From an uncultured bacterium (GTDB taxonomy: Bacteria; Verrucomicrobiota; Lentisphaeria; Victivallales; UBA1829): a stretch of 64,000 nt of DNA. The translations under genes and the position numbers were made by a program. The DNA is taken from positions 1-64,000 of the forward strand of contig CACZEK010000010.1 of NCBI GenBank assembly GCA_902780135.1, read 5' to 3'. The notes beneath the pieces are model-generated. The model saw nothing but the letters and a program-made list of their open reading frames with translations, did not search any database and had not been told where the DNA came from. Below are positions 24,990 to 33,440 of the stretch, in pieces. How positions within the stretch are numbered: the first letter of the stretch is position 1; the number at the start of each line of letters is the position of its first letter.

Positions 24990-26135
24990 TCACTCCTTCG
25001 CCGGGGGCGGTTCGGATGGCGCGGACGCCGGCGCCTTGTTCTTGTACGCGCTGTCGAACAGGAAGAAGAACCCGCCGAAGAGTCCGCCCGCGATGATGAC
25101 GCCGGTCATGACGAGCGTCGGGGCGAGTGCGGCGACGTCGCAGCCGGGGAGTTCCGCGAGGGCAGCGCCGAGGATCGCCGCCACGAAGTAGTCGCGCAGT
25201 CCGATGCCGGACATGGTGAGCGGGATGAGCCCGGCGATGTTTCCGACCGTGATCGCGGCGACGATGGGGGCGAAGAGGGGCGCGAGCGAGGCGGAGAACG
25301 CGAGGCAGACGCAGTAGAAGCAGAGTCCGAGCACGAAGTTCACGCCGAGGATGCTGGCGATCACGCACCACACGATCTCCTTCGCCGCGCCGCTGTACGA
25401 ATCCAGCGCGTTCAGGAGCTTCGTCGAGAATCCGCGCGTGAGCTTCGCGCCGAGGTCTTCGCCCCAGCGGAAGAACGCGGTTTTTTCAAGCTGTTTGTGC
25501 AGGAAGATCACGGCGGCAGCGAGCAGTCCGGCGGCGGACGCCCCCAGCAGCGCGAACGTCAGGACCTTCGCCCGCGGATCGGTCCCGTCGAGATACCGCC
25601 ACGCGAAGGGCAGGGCGAGGAACACGGTCAGGAAGATGCCGATCATGCCGGTGAAGCGGTCCATCAGGATGGTGAAGACGCCGTCGAATTTCTGTCCCTT
25701 CGGCACGCGGTACGCCAGAAATCCCGCCCGGATCACGTCGCCGCCGATCGCGCCGCCGGGCATCACCAGCGAGAAGAAAAACGACTGCGTGGTGAGGGAG
25801 AAGGCGGAGAAAAGCGAACAGGGGATCGCGCGGTACGCCAGCAGGAGCCGCCAGCGCCAGGCGTTCACGAAGAGATGCACGAGGTAGAGCAGGAACGCCG
25901 CCGCGAGCCAGAGCCAGTTCAGGCCGGAGAAATCGACGCCGTCGAACGTGCCGTGTTTTTTCGAGGACCAGACGAGCACGGCGACGATGCCCGCGGTCAC
26001 GAGGATCTTGACGGCGTATTTCAGAAAGACAGCCGCTTTGTTCGGGGCGGTTTCCTCCGGCGCGGGGCCGGGAACGCCGCATGCCGGACCGCACTGCGGC
26101 GCGGGCGCGGCGTCTTTCTTCGTGTTTTTCGTCAT
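24990..26135 (-). CDS. flippase-like membrane protein (LPG synthase TM/UPF0104 family)
   Basis: A 381-residue polytopic protein with the family signature NAWRWRLLL in an early loop, the central MPGGAIGGDVIRAG segment, MDRFTGMIG, and the C-terminal LIPLTMSGIGLRDYF motif. Members include the membrane part of MprF and AglD-associated proteins and are thought to translocate or help build lipid-linked glycans. The N-terminal 30 residues are Pro/Ala/Cys-rich. Transcribed from the minus promoter at 26203-26231 and followed 7 bases later by the GT-C gene. Confidence 0.85.
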   Translation of the reverse strand: MTKNTKKDAAPAPQCGPACGVPGPAPEETAPNKAAVFLKYAVKILVTAGIVAVLVWSSKKHGTFDGVDFSGLNWLWLAAAFLLYLVHLFVNAWRWRLLLAYRAIPCSLFSAFSLTTQSFFFSLVMPGGAIGGDVIRAGFLAYRVPKGQKFDGVFTILMDRFTGMIGIFLTVFLALPFAWRYLDGTDPRAKVLTFALLGASAAGLLAAAVIFLHKQLEKTAFFRWGEDLGAKLTRGFSTKLLNALDSYSGAAKEIVWCVIASILGVNFVLGLCFYCVCLAFSASLAPLFAPIVAAITVGNIAGLIPLTMSGIGLRDYFVAAILGAALAELPGCDVAALAPTLVMTGVIIAGGLFGGFFFLFDSAYKNKAPASAPSEPPPAKE

Positions 26136-26152
26136 TTTTTCCGTTTCCGGGG

Positions 26153-26180
26153 TTGCAGTTTCCGATTCCGGGACTATATT
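26153..26180 (+). promoter_or_regulatory. promoter of ymdB, faces the flippase promoter
   Basis: -35 TTGCAG (26153-26158), 16-base spacer, -10 TATATT (26175-26180). Start near 26187. Its transcript runs across the minus-strand promoter at 26203-26231. Confidence 0.7.
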
Positions 26181-26202
26181 TTTTCCTTAAATTGATTTGA
26201 AA

Positions 26203-26231
26203 AATATACTGCGTTCCGGCGGATTTTTCAA
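26203..26231 (-). promoter_or_regulatory. promoter of the flippase/GT-C operon
   Basis: Minus strand: -35 TTGAAA (26226-26231), 17-base spacer, -10 TATATT (26203-26208). Start near 26196, so its transcript runs back across the plus promoter at 26153-26180. Confidence 0.7.
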
Positions 26232-26265
26232 ATCGAAACGGGAAAACAGTCGTGATTTAAGGAGT

Positions 26266-27084
26266 ATGAACTTGAACGGTCCGTCGCTCAATTTACTGTT
26301 CATCGGAGACGTCGTCGGCAAGGGCGGGCGCAAGGCGGTCCATGCGCTCGTGCCGCAGCTGAAACAGCAGTATATGTGTTCCTTCGTGATCGCGAACGGC
26401 GAGAACTGCGCGGCGGGCGCGGGGCTGAACAAGTCCTGCCTGCACGAAATGGAGGACGTCGTGGACGTCTTCACGTCCGGCGACCACACGTGGGACCGCA
26501 AGGAGTTCGAGGACGAGATCCGCGGCATGAAGAACGTGGTGCGTCCGGCGAACATGAGCAAGCTCCAGCCGGGACGCGGCTGGCTGTACACGCGCAACCC
26601 GGCGGGCGGCGAAGTGGCGGTGATCTCCCTGATGGGCAAGGTCTTCATGAAGGACAGCGCGTACTGCCCGTTCGAGACCGCCGAACAGATCCTGACGCAG
26701 ATCCCGATCACCTGCAAATGCGTCATCGTGGACATCCACGCCGAGGCGACCAGCGAAAAGGCGGCGCTCGCGTGGTTCCTGGACGGACGCGTGACCGCCG
26801 TGATCGGCACCCATACCCACGTGCAGACCGCCGACGCCCGCATCCTGCCCGGCGGGACCGCGTTTCTCTCCGACGTCGGCATGGTCGGCGCGGCGGACTC
26901 GATCCTCGGGCGTTCCGTGCCGGACGTGATCGCGAAGTTCCGCACCGGGATGCCGCACAAGTTCCCCGTGGTGGAGAGCGGGATCAGGCTGGACGCCGCC
27001 GTGATCCGCTACGACATGCTGACCGGAAAGGCGCTCGAGATCAAACCCGTTTCCGTCATGTATGACACACAGAGCGTGCCGTGA
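26266..27084 (+). CDS. ymdB: YmdB-family metallophosphoesterase
   Basis: A 272-residue calcineurin-like phosphoesterase of the TIGR00282/YmdB type, a di-metal enzyme that hydrolyses 2',3'-cyclic nucleotides in studied members. Metal-site motifs: FIGDVVGKGGR, NGEN, GDHTWD (Asp where relatives have Asn), DIHAEATSEK, GTHTHVQTAD and SDVGM. ATG 26266 is only one base after AAGGAG; a TTG at 26272 is seven bases after it and gives a better-spaced start (MNGPSLNLLFIGD), closer to where other family members begin. nadC follows 87 bases later. Confidence 0.92.
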   Translation: MNLNGPSLNLLFIGDVVGKGGRKAVHALVPQLKQQYMCSFVIANGENCAAGAGLNKSCLHEMEDVVDVFTSGDHTWDRKEFEDEIRGMKNVVRPANMSKLQPGRGWLYTRNPAGGEVAVISLMGKVFMKDSAYCPFETAEQILTQIPITCKCVIVDIHAEATSEKAALAWFLDGRVTAVIGTHTHVQTADARILPGGTAFLSDVGMVGAADSILGRSVPDVIAKFRTGMPHKFPVVESGIRLDAAVIRYDMLTGKALEIKPVSVMYDTQSVP

Positions 27085-27171
27085 ATTGCGCGGCATGCGC
27101 CCGCGCACGGAAACGCGCGTGAAATTGAAGAGACAACAACTGATTTTTGAGATAATTAGGAGACCCCCCCG

Positions 27172-28041
<870 letters not shown>

Positions 28042-28170
28042 TCCTTCCTTAAACCCGCCTCGGGCGCGAACGGGGGCGGAACGCGCAAAGACGCCGCTGC
28101 CGAAGCGCAAGGGCGGCGGATGCTCCGGCACGGGAACCCGAACCCCGGCGGGATGCGCCTGAAACGCGCC

Positions 28171-29319
28171 TTATCCGGGAAGGTTTTCCAGCACGATCCT
28201 GGGCGGCTTTCTTGTTTGCAGAAGAAGCTTGTTGAAGCGCATTGCGACAGCCTGCGGGACGGCCTTTTCGGTCTGCCTGGAATACAGGATCATCTTGAAA
28301 AGGATCTGCATTTCCTTGTTCGGATGCCGGTCCCGGAATTTCTTTGCGGCGAAGTCGAACACCTTCAGGAATTCGTCATGCCGCTTCGCCATGCAGAGCA
28401 GGAGCAGCCTGTTCTCCCATGCGCCGTAGTCGTCCGGGGCAAGTTCGCACGCCTTCTCCGCGATCGGGATGACTTTTTCCGTGTCGTCCTGGTTGAGGAA
28501 GACCGCCGCCCCCATCAGTCCCAGGACCCAGTGCCGGTTTTCCGGGGTGAGCGCGGGCGGATCGTTCGCGAGGATGCGCCTGTAGAGTTCCGGGCGCTGT
28601 TTCGCCATGTATTCCGCCATCCAGCGGAACGGCGTCTGTTTTTCATGGTGGAAGCGGCGCGAGTTCTGTTTTCTGTGGATTCTGTAGAGGGTGCGCGGAG
28701 TCTCCTCGTCGAAATAGATATCTGTATCGGCTCCGAGGCGGATCATGAGGAAGACGTCGTCGTTGATGGCGCAGTCCGGGACGGGCATGAAATACTTGTG
28801 CGCGGCGAGGACGTCGGCACGGATGACCATGGCGTTGATGTTGATCTTCGGGGCAAAGAAGGCGTTGAACTCGGAGAGACAGTCGCCGTGGACCTCCCCG
28901 GTGAGGCCGTTCTCGTCGAAAAGGTATTTGCGGGAATAGCTCGCGCTGTATTGCGGATTCCGGTCCATCATGGCGATCACGCCGCCGAGGTCGAAGGGGA
29001 GCATGATGTCGTCCTGGTCGAAGGAGAGGATGTAACGCCCGAGGGCGGCCTTGCTCATTTCCGTGCGGACGTTTCCGATGCCGAGGTTGTGATCGGACTT
29101 CATCTTGCGGATGATGCCGGGATAGCGGTCCGCATACTCGTCGATGATGCTCTGGGAATCGTCCGGGGAGCAGTCGTTGAACAGGATGACCTCGGTGTTG
29201 CCCTGTGTCTCCGCGACGCGGATCACGGAGTCGAGGGTGGTCCTGAGATGGTCCGGATTCGCGCGGTAGACCGGGAGCAGGATCGTGGCGTCACGTTTCC
29301 CGTCCGGAGGGATTACCGC
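28171..29319 (-). CDS. GT2 glycosyltransferase part, reached by probable -1 frameshift
   Basis: About 382 codons in the -1 frame relative to the gene at 29313-30776. The N-terminal part is a GT-A GT2 domain: TILLPVYRANPDHL, VILFNDCSPDDSQ, LGIGNVRTEMSKAALGRYILSFDQDDI (DxD-type acidic site). A helical TPR-like C-terminal region follows (CELAPDDYGAWENRLLLL). There is no ATG, GTG or TTG between this domain and more than 25 codons upstream in its frame, and it begins exactly at an A10 run (29320-29329) just before the upstream stop. It is therefore best read as the second domain of a frameshift fusion; a sequencing error in the homopolymer is the alternative. Confidence 0.75.
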   Translation of the reverse strand, partial: AVIPPDGKRDATILLPVYRANPDHLRTTLDSVIRVAETQGNTEVILFNDCSPDDSQSIIDEYADRYPGIIRKMKSDHNLGIGNVRTEMSKAALGRYILSFDQDDIMLPFDLGGVIAMMDRNPQYSASYSRKYLFDENGLTGEVHGDCLSEFNAFFAPKININAMVIRADVLAAHKYFMPVPDCAINDDVFLMIRLGADTDIYFDEETPRTLYRIHRKQNSRRFHHEKQTPFRWMAEYMAKQRPELYRRILANDPPALTPENRHWVLGLMGAAVFLNQDDTEKVIPIAEKACELAPDDYGAWENRLLLLCMAKRHDEFLKVFDFAAKKFRDRHPNKEMQILFKMILYSRQTEKAVPQAVAMRFNKLLLQTRKPPRIVLENLPG

Positions 29320-30776
29320 TTTTTTTTTTCGGCGAGCGGAGGGAGCGCGATGATCGTGCTGGCGCTGCCTTGGGGCGCCCGGTTCCTGAAGTCGTTCAGG
29401 AGTTCCTTTTCTCTCATTTCGGCGACGTGTTTCTGGAACGCGGGAATCCGCATGACCGTTTCCTGGACCATCTTCGGCGTGATGGACCTGGTGCATTCGA
29501 TCTCGCGCGGCGTGCCCAGGTGGCGCGGGCACCAGACGGGAGCCTTTGAGTCGAAGAAGAGATGCGTGTCGTTCCAGCAGCCGTGGCAGAAGAGGAAGTT
29601 CGTGACGCGGTACGGCGTCGGGAATTCGCTGCCGTCCATGGTGAAGCCGGAGATCATGACGACGGGGATATTGCAGTTCCAGGCGAGCCAGCTGAGTCCG
29701 CTGGGCAGCCCGATGAAGAAATCGGCGTGTTCCAGATAGTGGATGCGTTCGAGAATGGGGATCCGCCCGGTGAGGTCTTCCGCCTCGGAGGGAACGCGAT
29801 AGGTGTGCTGGTTCGTAAACGTCAGCTCTTTGTCGCGGTCGAGCACGAAAACGCGGTAGCCGTAGGATTTGAGCCAGCGGATGAGGATATTCCATCCGTC
29901 GGAATTGCTGTCCCCGTCGTTTGAACGGAAATTCCAGTATTTCGTCGGGTTCGTCGCCATCGTGGAGATGCAGACGTACGGCTCCTTGACGGGGCGGGGC
30001 GAGCCGAGCGGGATCCTGCAATGGAGCGCCTCAAGCGGGAGGCCGAGGATCTGCGCCACGGCCTTCTGCATGCCCAGGTGCTGGTGCTCGACGGGACGCC
30101 ACGGCTTGCGGTCTTCCTCGAAGATGCCGCAGAAATAAATGGCGTAGGCGAATTTGAGCGGCGGTTTCGTCGCGAGCGGGATGAATTTCAGGGAGGGATA
30201 CTGGTCCTTGCAAAGACGGATCATCCATTCGCCCAGGACCGCGGTGACTTTCGCCTTGCGGAGGATGCGGAATTTCTCCACGTAGGGCAGCCAGGCGAGG
30301 TTGTCGCCGAGCCCGCCGTCCGGGATGATGATGCAGACTTCCCGGTCCTCGCAGTCGTAGTCGTGCTCGAAAACGAGCTTGTCGCCCACAAACGCCTCGA
30401 GGCGGTAGCGCACGTAGTATTTGTTCGTCCCGACGACGTATTCGCCGCCTTTGTGCATGTGTTCCTCCAGCGGCATGCCGCTGTCCAGGTCGTATACGCG
30501 CAGCTTGTACTCCCTGTTGTCCGCGGGGAACTTGACCCGGTAGCCGAACGCGAAGTCGAACCGGATGCCGCTTTCGCTCTCCATCAGCGGGAGCTCCGCC
30601 ATGGAGATGCGGGCGCCGATGGAGCTGCGCGGATCGGGGCCGATCTCCGGTCCGATGGGCGGCGGCCCTTTCCGTTTGGCGCCGGTCTGCGGAATGAGCG
30701 GGTTCACGAATGAATATGACACGTTCTTTTTCGTATTTTCGGCCGAGTTCTTTTTCTCGTTCATTTCTGAATCCAT
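29313..30776 (-). CDS. autotransporter O-heptosyltransferase-like protein
   Basis: A 487-residue protein resembling bacterial autotransporter heptosyltransferases (TibC/Aah type; TIGR04414-like). Seen: a beta-rich N-terminal part (residues about 40-125), a GT-B-like section starting VCIIIPDGGLGDNLAWLPYV, GLPSGLSWLAWN near the donor site, and a Cys/His metal-finger-like region CHGCWND...WCPRHLGTPREIECTRSITPKMV. Known members add heptose to Ser of autotransporter repeats. Start ATG 30776 is chosen; ATG 30764 is possible, neither has a good ribosome binding site. Frame 0 ends AEKKKR-stop right after a slippery A AAA AAG site, linking it to the GT2 frame downstream. Confidence 0.8.
   Translation of the reverse strand: MDSEMNEKKNSAENTKKNVSYSFVNPLIPQTGAKRKGPPPIGPEIGPDPRSSIGARISMAELPLMESESGIRFDFAFGYRVKFPADNREYKLRVYDLDSGMPLEEHMHKGGEYVVGTNKYYVRYRLEAFVGDKLVFEHDYDCEDREVCIIIPDGGLGDNLAWLPYVEKFRILRKAKVTAVLGEWMIRLCKDQYPSLKFIPLATKPPLKFAYAIYFCGIFEEDRKPWRPVEHQHLGMQKAVAQILGLPLEALHCRIPLGSPRPVKEPYVCISTMATNPTKYWNFRSNDGDSNSDGWNILIRWLKSYGYRVFVLDRDKELTFTNQHTYRVPSEAEDLTGRIPILERIHYLEHADFFIGLPSGLSWLAWNCNIPVVMISGFTMDGSEFPTPYRVTNFLFCHGCWNDTHLFFDSKAPVWCPRHLGTPREIECTRSITPKMVQETVMRIPAFQKHVAEMREKELLNDFRNRAPQGSASTIIALPPLAEKKKR
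29319..29330 (-). promoter_or_regulatory. slippery A10 site, candidate -1 frameshift signal
   Basis: On the coding strand GAA AAA AAA AAG CGG TAA in frame 0. The heptamer A AAA AAG is in the right phase for -1 slippage (the dnaX type), and ten consecutive A could also cause transcriptional slippage. A -1 shift reads through into the GT2 domain instead of stopping 3 bases later. Confidence 0.65.
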
Positions 30777-30860
30777 CAGGGGCAAGCCCGTCCGGGGGCG
30801 CGGCGTTTCGCCGTCCGCCGGGCAGGTTTTTTCAGGGTTGTTTTTTGATGCGTTCCCTCT

Positions 30861-30889
30861 ACTTTAGCATCATTCAGCCCATTTTTCAA
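30861..30889 (-). promoter_or_regulatory. promoter of the heptosyltransferase-like gene
   Basis: Minus strand: -35 TTGAAA (30884-30889), 17-base spacer, -10 TAAAGT (30861-30866) preceded by TGC. Leader about 80 bases. Confidence 0.6.
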
Positions 30890-31017
30890 CCCTGTGAAGC
30901 AAAAAAACGACAAAAAAATCGGGCGGAACGTGCGTTGGCGGTGAAGCGGGATTTGCCGCGGGCGCGGGCTTCCGCGGCGCGTCCCTTCCGAATTCCGGGA
31001 AAAATACGCGGGACAAA

Positions 31018-31045
31018 TTGAATTTCGAACAAAAAATGCTACATT
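31018..31045 (+). promoter_or_regulatory. promoter of the aminomutase gene
   Basis: -35 TTGAAT (31018-31023), 16-base spacer ending ATGC, -10 TACATT (31040-31045). It excludes an in-frame TTG start at 31018 and fixes the start at 31162. Confidence 0.7.
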
Positions 31046-31161
31046 ATAAGGTCAAAAACCGTTCTTTTCCCGCGCTTCCGGCGTGCGGGAGACATTTCAC
31101 CTGGACCACGGGAAACGGGCATGCCCCGTCCCCGGGATCCGAACCGGATGGACGCATTCAC

Positions 31162-32208
31162 ATGGAACAATGGCAGAAAGACCTGAAAAACGCCCTGGCC
31201 GACGCCTCCGAACTGGCAAAGATGTTTGACCTCTCCGAGGCTGCCGTCCGCCGTGTCTCCGAGGTGTTTCCGTTCCGCATCACCCGGTACTATCTTTCCC
31301 TGATCCGGGCGAAGGGCGATCCTGTTTACCGGCAGTGCGTGCCCGACGAGCTGGAACTCCGGGAGAGCGGCGACCTGATGGACGATCCGCTCGGCGAGGA
31401 GGGGCTGACCCCGGCGCCCTGCGTGGTTCACCGGTATCCCGACCATTGCCTGCTGCTGGTGTCGAACTGCTGCGCCTGCTACTGCCGGTTCTGCACGCGC
31501 AAGCGGAAATTCCGGACGCCGATGTGCGTGGACGAGGCAAATGTCCAGCGCGGCATCGACTACATCGCGTCGAATCCGGCGATCCGCGACGTGCTGGTGT
31601 CCGGCGGCGATCCCTTCCTGCTGGATACCGACCGGCTGGAATCCATCCTGATCCGGCTCCGCGCGATCGAACACGTCGGCATCATCCGCATCGGCACGCG
31701 CACGCCGTGCGTCCTGCCGTCGCGCATCAACCGCCGCCTCGTCGCCATGCTGCGGCAATACCATCCGCTGTACATCAACGTCCATTTCAACCACCCGGAC
31801 GAGATCACGCCGCAGTCGTCCGCCGCTTTGACCCGGCTTGCCGACGCCGGCATCCCGCTCGGCAGCCAGACCGTGCTGCTCCGCGGCGTGAACGACGACG
31901 CCGAGGTGATCCGGCTCCTGATGCGGAAGCTCCTGGCGGTCCGCGTGAAGCCGTACTACCTGTTCCAGTCCGACCTGGTCTACGGCACGGAGCATTTCCG
32001 CACGCCGCTGTCGGCGGGGCTTGACATCATGAAGAAACTGCGCGGCTGGACCTCCGGGATGGCAATCCCCCATTTCGCGGTCGATCTGCCGTGCGGCGGC
32101 GGCAAGATCCCGCTTGTCCCGGATTATCTGGAGCGCGTCGACGGGCGCGTGTACACGTTCCGGAACTTCCGCGGCGTGCCGTACCGCTACCCGGACGTCG
32201 AGGACTGA
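31162..32208 (+). CDS. lysine 2,3-aminomutase family radical SAM protein
   Basis: A 348-residue KamA-family enzyme. The radical SAM cluster motif CX3CX2C is at Cys 104, 108 and 111 (CACYCRFC). SGGDPFLLD follows, and the C-terminal part keeps both substrate Asp sites of lysine aminomutases (SDLVYGTEHFRT and VDLPCGGGK) as well as the PLP Lys in GGGKIP. The Asp pair argues for lysine rather than glutamate as substrate, and the complete C-terminus argues against EpmB, which is shorter. It would make beta-lysine from lysine. No epmA, efp or beta-lysine acetyltransferase gene is adjacent, so the pathway is open. Ribosome binding site weak. Confidence 0.85.
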   Translation: MEQWQKDLKNALADASELAKMFDLSEAAVRRVSEVFPFRITRYYLSLIRAKGDPVYRQCVPDELELRESGDLMDDPLGEEGLTPAPCVVHRYPDHCLLLVSNCCACYCRFCTRKRKFRTPMCVDEANVQRGIDYIASNPAIRDVLVSGGDPFLLDTDRLESILIRLRAIEHVGIIRIGTRTPCVLPSRINRRLVAMLRQYHPLYINVHFNHPDEITPQSSAALTRLADAGIPLGSQTVLLRGVNDDAEVIRLLMRKLLAVRVKPYYLFQSDLVYGTEHFRTPLSAGLDIMKKLRGWTSGMAIPHFAVDLPCGGGKIPLVPDYLERVDGRVYTFRNFRGVPYRYPDVED

Positions 32209-32320
32209 ACCGTTTCCCGTCCCGCCCGTTTTCCCGCCGTTCCCTTTTTTGTACGGACGGATGATGCCGCAAACACGCCCGGACGGCGCGCATCCCGGCG
32301 CGGATCCGTCTTTTTCGAGC

Positions 32321-32348
32321 TTGACTTTCCCCGTTGCCGTGCTACATT
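32321..32348 (+). promoter_or_regulatory. promoter of the Cys-rich exported protein gene
   Basis: -35 TTGACT (32321-32326), 16-base spacer ending GTGC, -10 TACATT (32343-32348). Leader about 65 bases. Confidence 0.7.
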
Positions 32349-32419
32349 GTAATCATCCGGCGAAGGGCGTTCCACGGGGGAGCCGGAGCGCCGGAGCAAT
32401 TCAAACAAAGGGGGATCTT

Positions 32420-32899
32420 ATGAAACGAACCATGATCGCAACTCTGGCGGCGGTCGCGGCGGTGCTTGCCGCGGCGTATCTGACGGGAGCCGACGGCACG
32501 GCGCAGGCCGCGCAGGGAACGGGGATGGCCGGCGCGCAGACGCCTCATCAGACGAAGCCTGTGCTGCAGGTCATGCAGCAGCCGATGGTCGAAACGGAGG
32601 AATGCACGGAGGGATATATCCTGCTGATGCCTTGCCCCGTCTGCCACACCTGCCCGGTCTGCCAGTCGAACTGCGGGACCGCGCACGCGCTGAAATGCTG
32701 TCTCGGAAACAGGAAGCCCGCCTACAATGCGGCTTCGTGCGGCACGTCCGCCGACGGCGCGTCCGGCGTTCCTCAGAAACAGCATATCATGACCAACAAG
32801 GCGGAGGCGGTGAAGCATGCCGCCGGACACACCTCCGTCTCTCCTCAGGCACAGACGGGCGGGGCCGTGGTGGATATCCTTACGATTGACGCCGACTGA
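32420..32899 (+). CDS. Cys-rich exported small protein, unknown
   Basis: A 159-residue exported protein: signal peptide 1-30 (MKRTMIATLAAVAAVLAAAYL ... AQAA split by cleavage), a Gln/His/Thr-rich linker, then a Cys cluster CPVCHTCPVCQSNCGTAH followed by KCCLGN and a further Cys. The repeated CPVC pairs look like a metal or disulfide module; His residues are frequent in the C-terminal part. A GGGGGA site lies six bases before ATG 32420 and a dedicated promoter is present. No close family is recognised. Metal binding in the envelope is a guess from composition. An inverted repeat CCGGGG/CCCCGG follows at 32910-32927. Confidence 0.75.
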   Translation: MKRTMIATLAAVAAVLAAAYLTGADGTAQAAQGTGMAGAQTPHQTKPVLQVMQQPMVETEECTEGYILLMPCPVCHTCPVCQSNCGTAHALKCCLGNRKPAYNAASCGTSADGASGVPQKQHIMTNKAEAVKHAAGHTSVSPQAQTGGAVVDILTIDAD

Positions 32900-32936
32900 A
32901 TCCTGTTCGCCGGGGGCAGCCCCCCGGAAACGCCTG

Positions 32937-32973
32937 AAAAAAACGCCGGTTTCCTCGTTGCCGAGGAGCCGGC
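32937..32973 (-). terminator. intrinsic terminator after queD
   Basis: Two-part stem: GCCGG (32945-32949) with CCGGC (32969-32973) and CCTCG with CGAGG inside it; seven T follow on the minus strand (32937-32943). It ends the pdxA-queD transcript. Confidence 0.8.
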
Positions 32974-33025
32974 GCGTTACGTGTTACGTGATTCGCGTTT
33001 CGTGTTACGCGTTTCGTGTCTGGCG
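32974..33025. repeat. degenerate CGTGTTACG/CGTTTCG repeats
   Basis: The words CGTGTTACG and CGTTTCGTG alternate across about 50 bases between the queD terminator and the queD stop codon. Imperfect units of about 10-16 bases. No coding potential seen. Confidence 0.55.
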
Positions 33026-33038
33026 TCCGTTCCGCCGC

Positions 33039-33416
33039 TCAGTCGCGGTCGGGGAAATAGGTCGCTCCGGAGGTCGGGGATTCGCAGACGCGGACGCGGT
33101 CGAGCTTGACGCCGGGGATCCTGACCGCGGCGTCGAGCTTCTCGAAGAGGATCCGTGCGATGTTCTCGCTGGTCGGGTTGATGCCCTCGAAATCGGGCAG
33201 CTCGTTGAGATATTTGTGGTCGTAGTCCGCCAGCACGGCGGTCAGTTCGCGCTTGATGACGGTGAAGTCGGCGGCGATGCCGATCTCGTCGAGCTGTTTC
33301 GAGCGGAAGAAGACCTGCACGGTCCAGTTGTGCCCGTGAAGCGCGGAGCAGAGGCCGTTGTATCCGACGAGCCTGTGGGCGGCGGAGAAGTCGCGTGTGA
33401 TGTCGAGTTCGAACAT
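33039..33416 (-). CDS. queD: 6-carboxytetrahydropterin synthase QueD
   Basis: A 125-residue PTPS-family protein. The zinc-binding His residues lie in FSAAHRL and LHGHNW, the catalytic-type Cys in CSALHGHN, and the substrate Glu in CESPTSGATY. QueD makes 6-carboxytetrahydropterin for queuosine synthesis from dihydroneopterin triphosphate. It follows pdxA by 24 bases. Other queuosine genes are not in view. Confidence 0.95.
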   Translation of the reverse strand: MFELDITRDFSAAHRLVGYNGLCSALHGHNWTVQVFFRSKQLDEIGIAADFTVIKRELTAVLADYDHKYLNELPDFEGINPTSENIARILFEKLDAAVRIPGVKLDRVRVCESPTSGATYFPDRD

Positions 33417-33440
33417 GTGATGCCGGGGTTGAATGATTGG

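Noticed and set aside
31018..31161. N-terminal extension of the aminomutase
   Set aside because: The extension covers the -35 and -10 elements.
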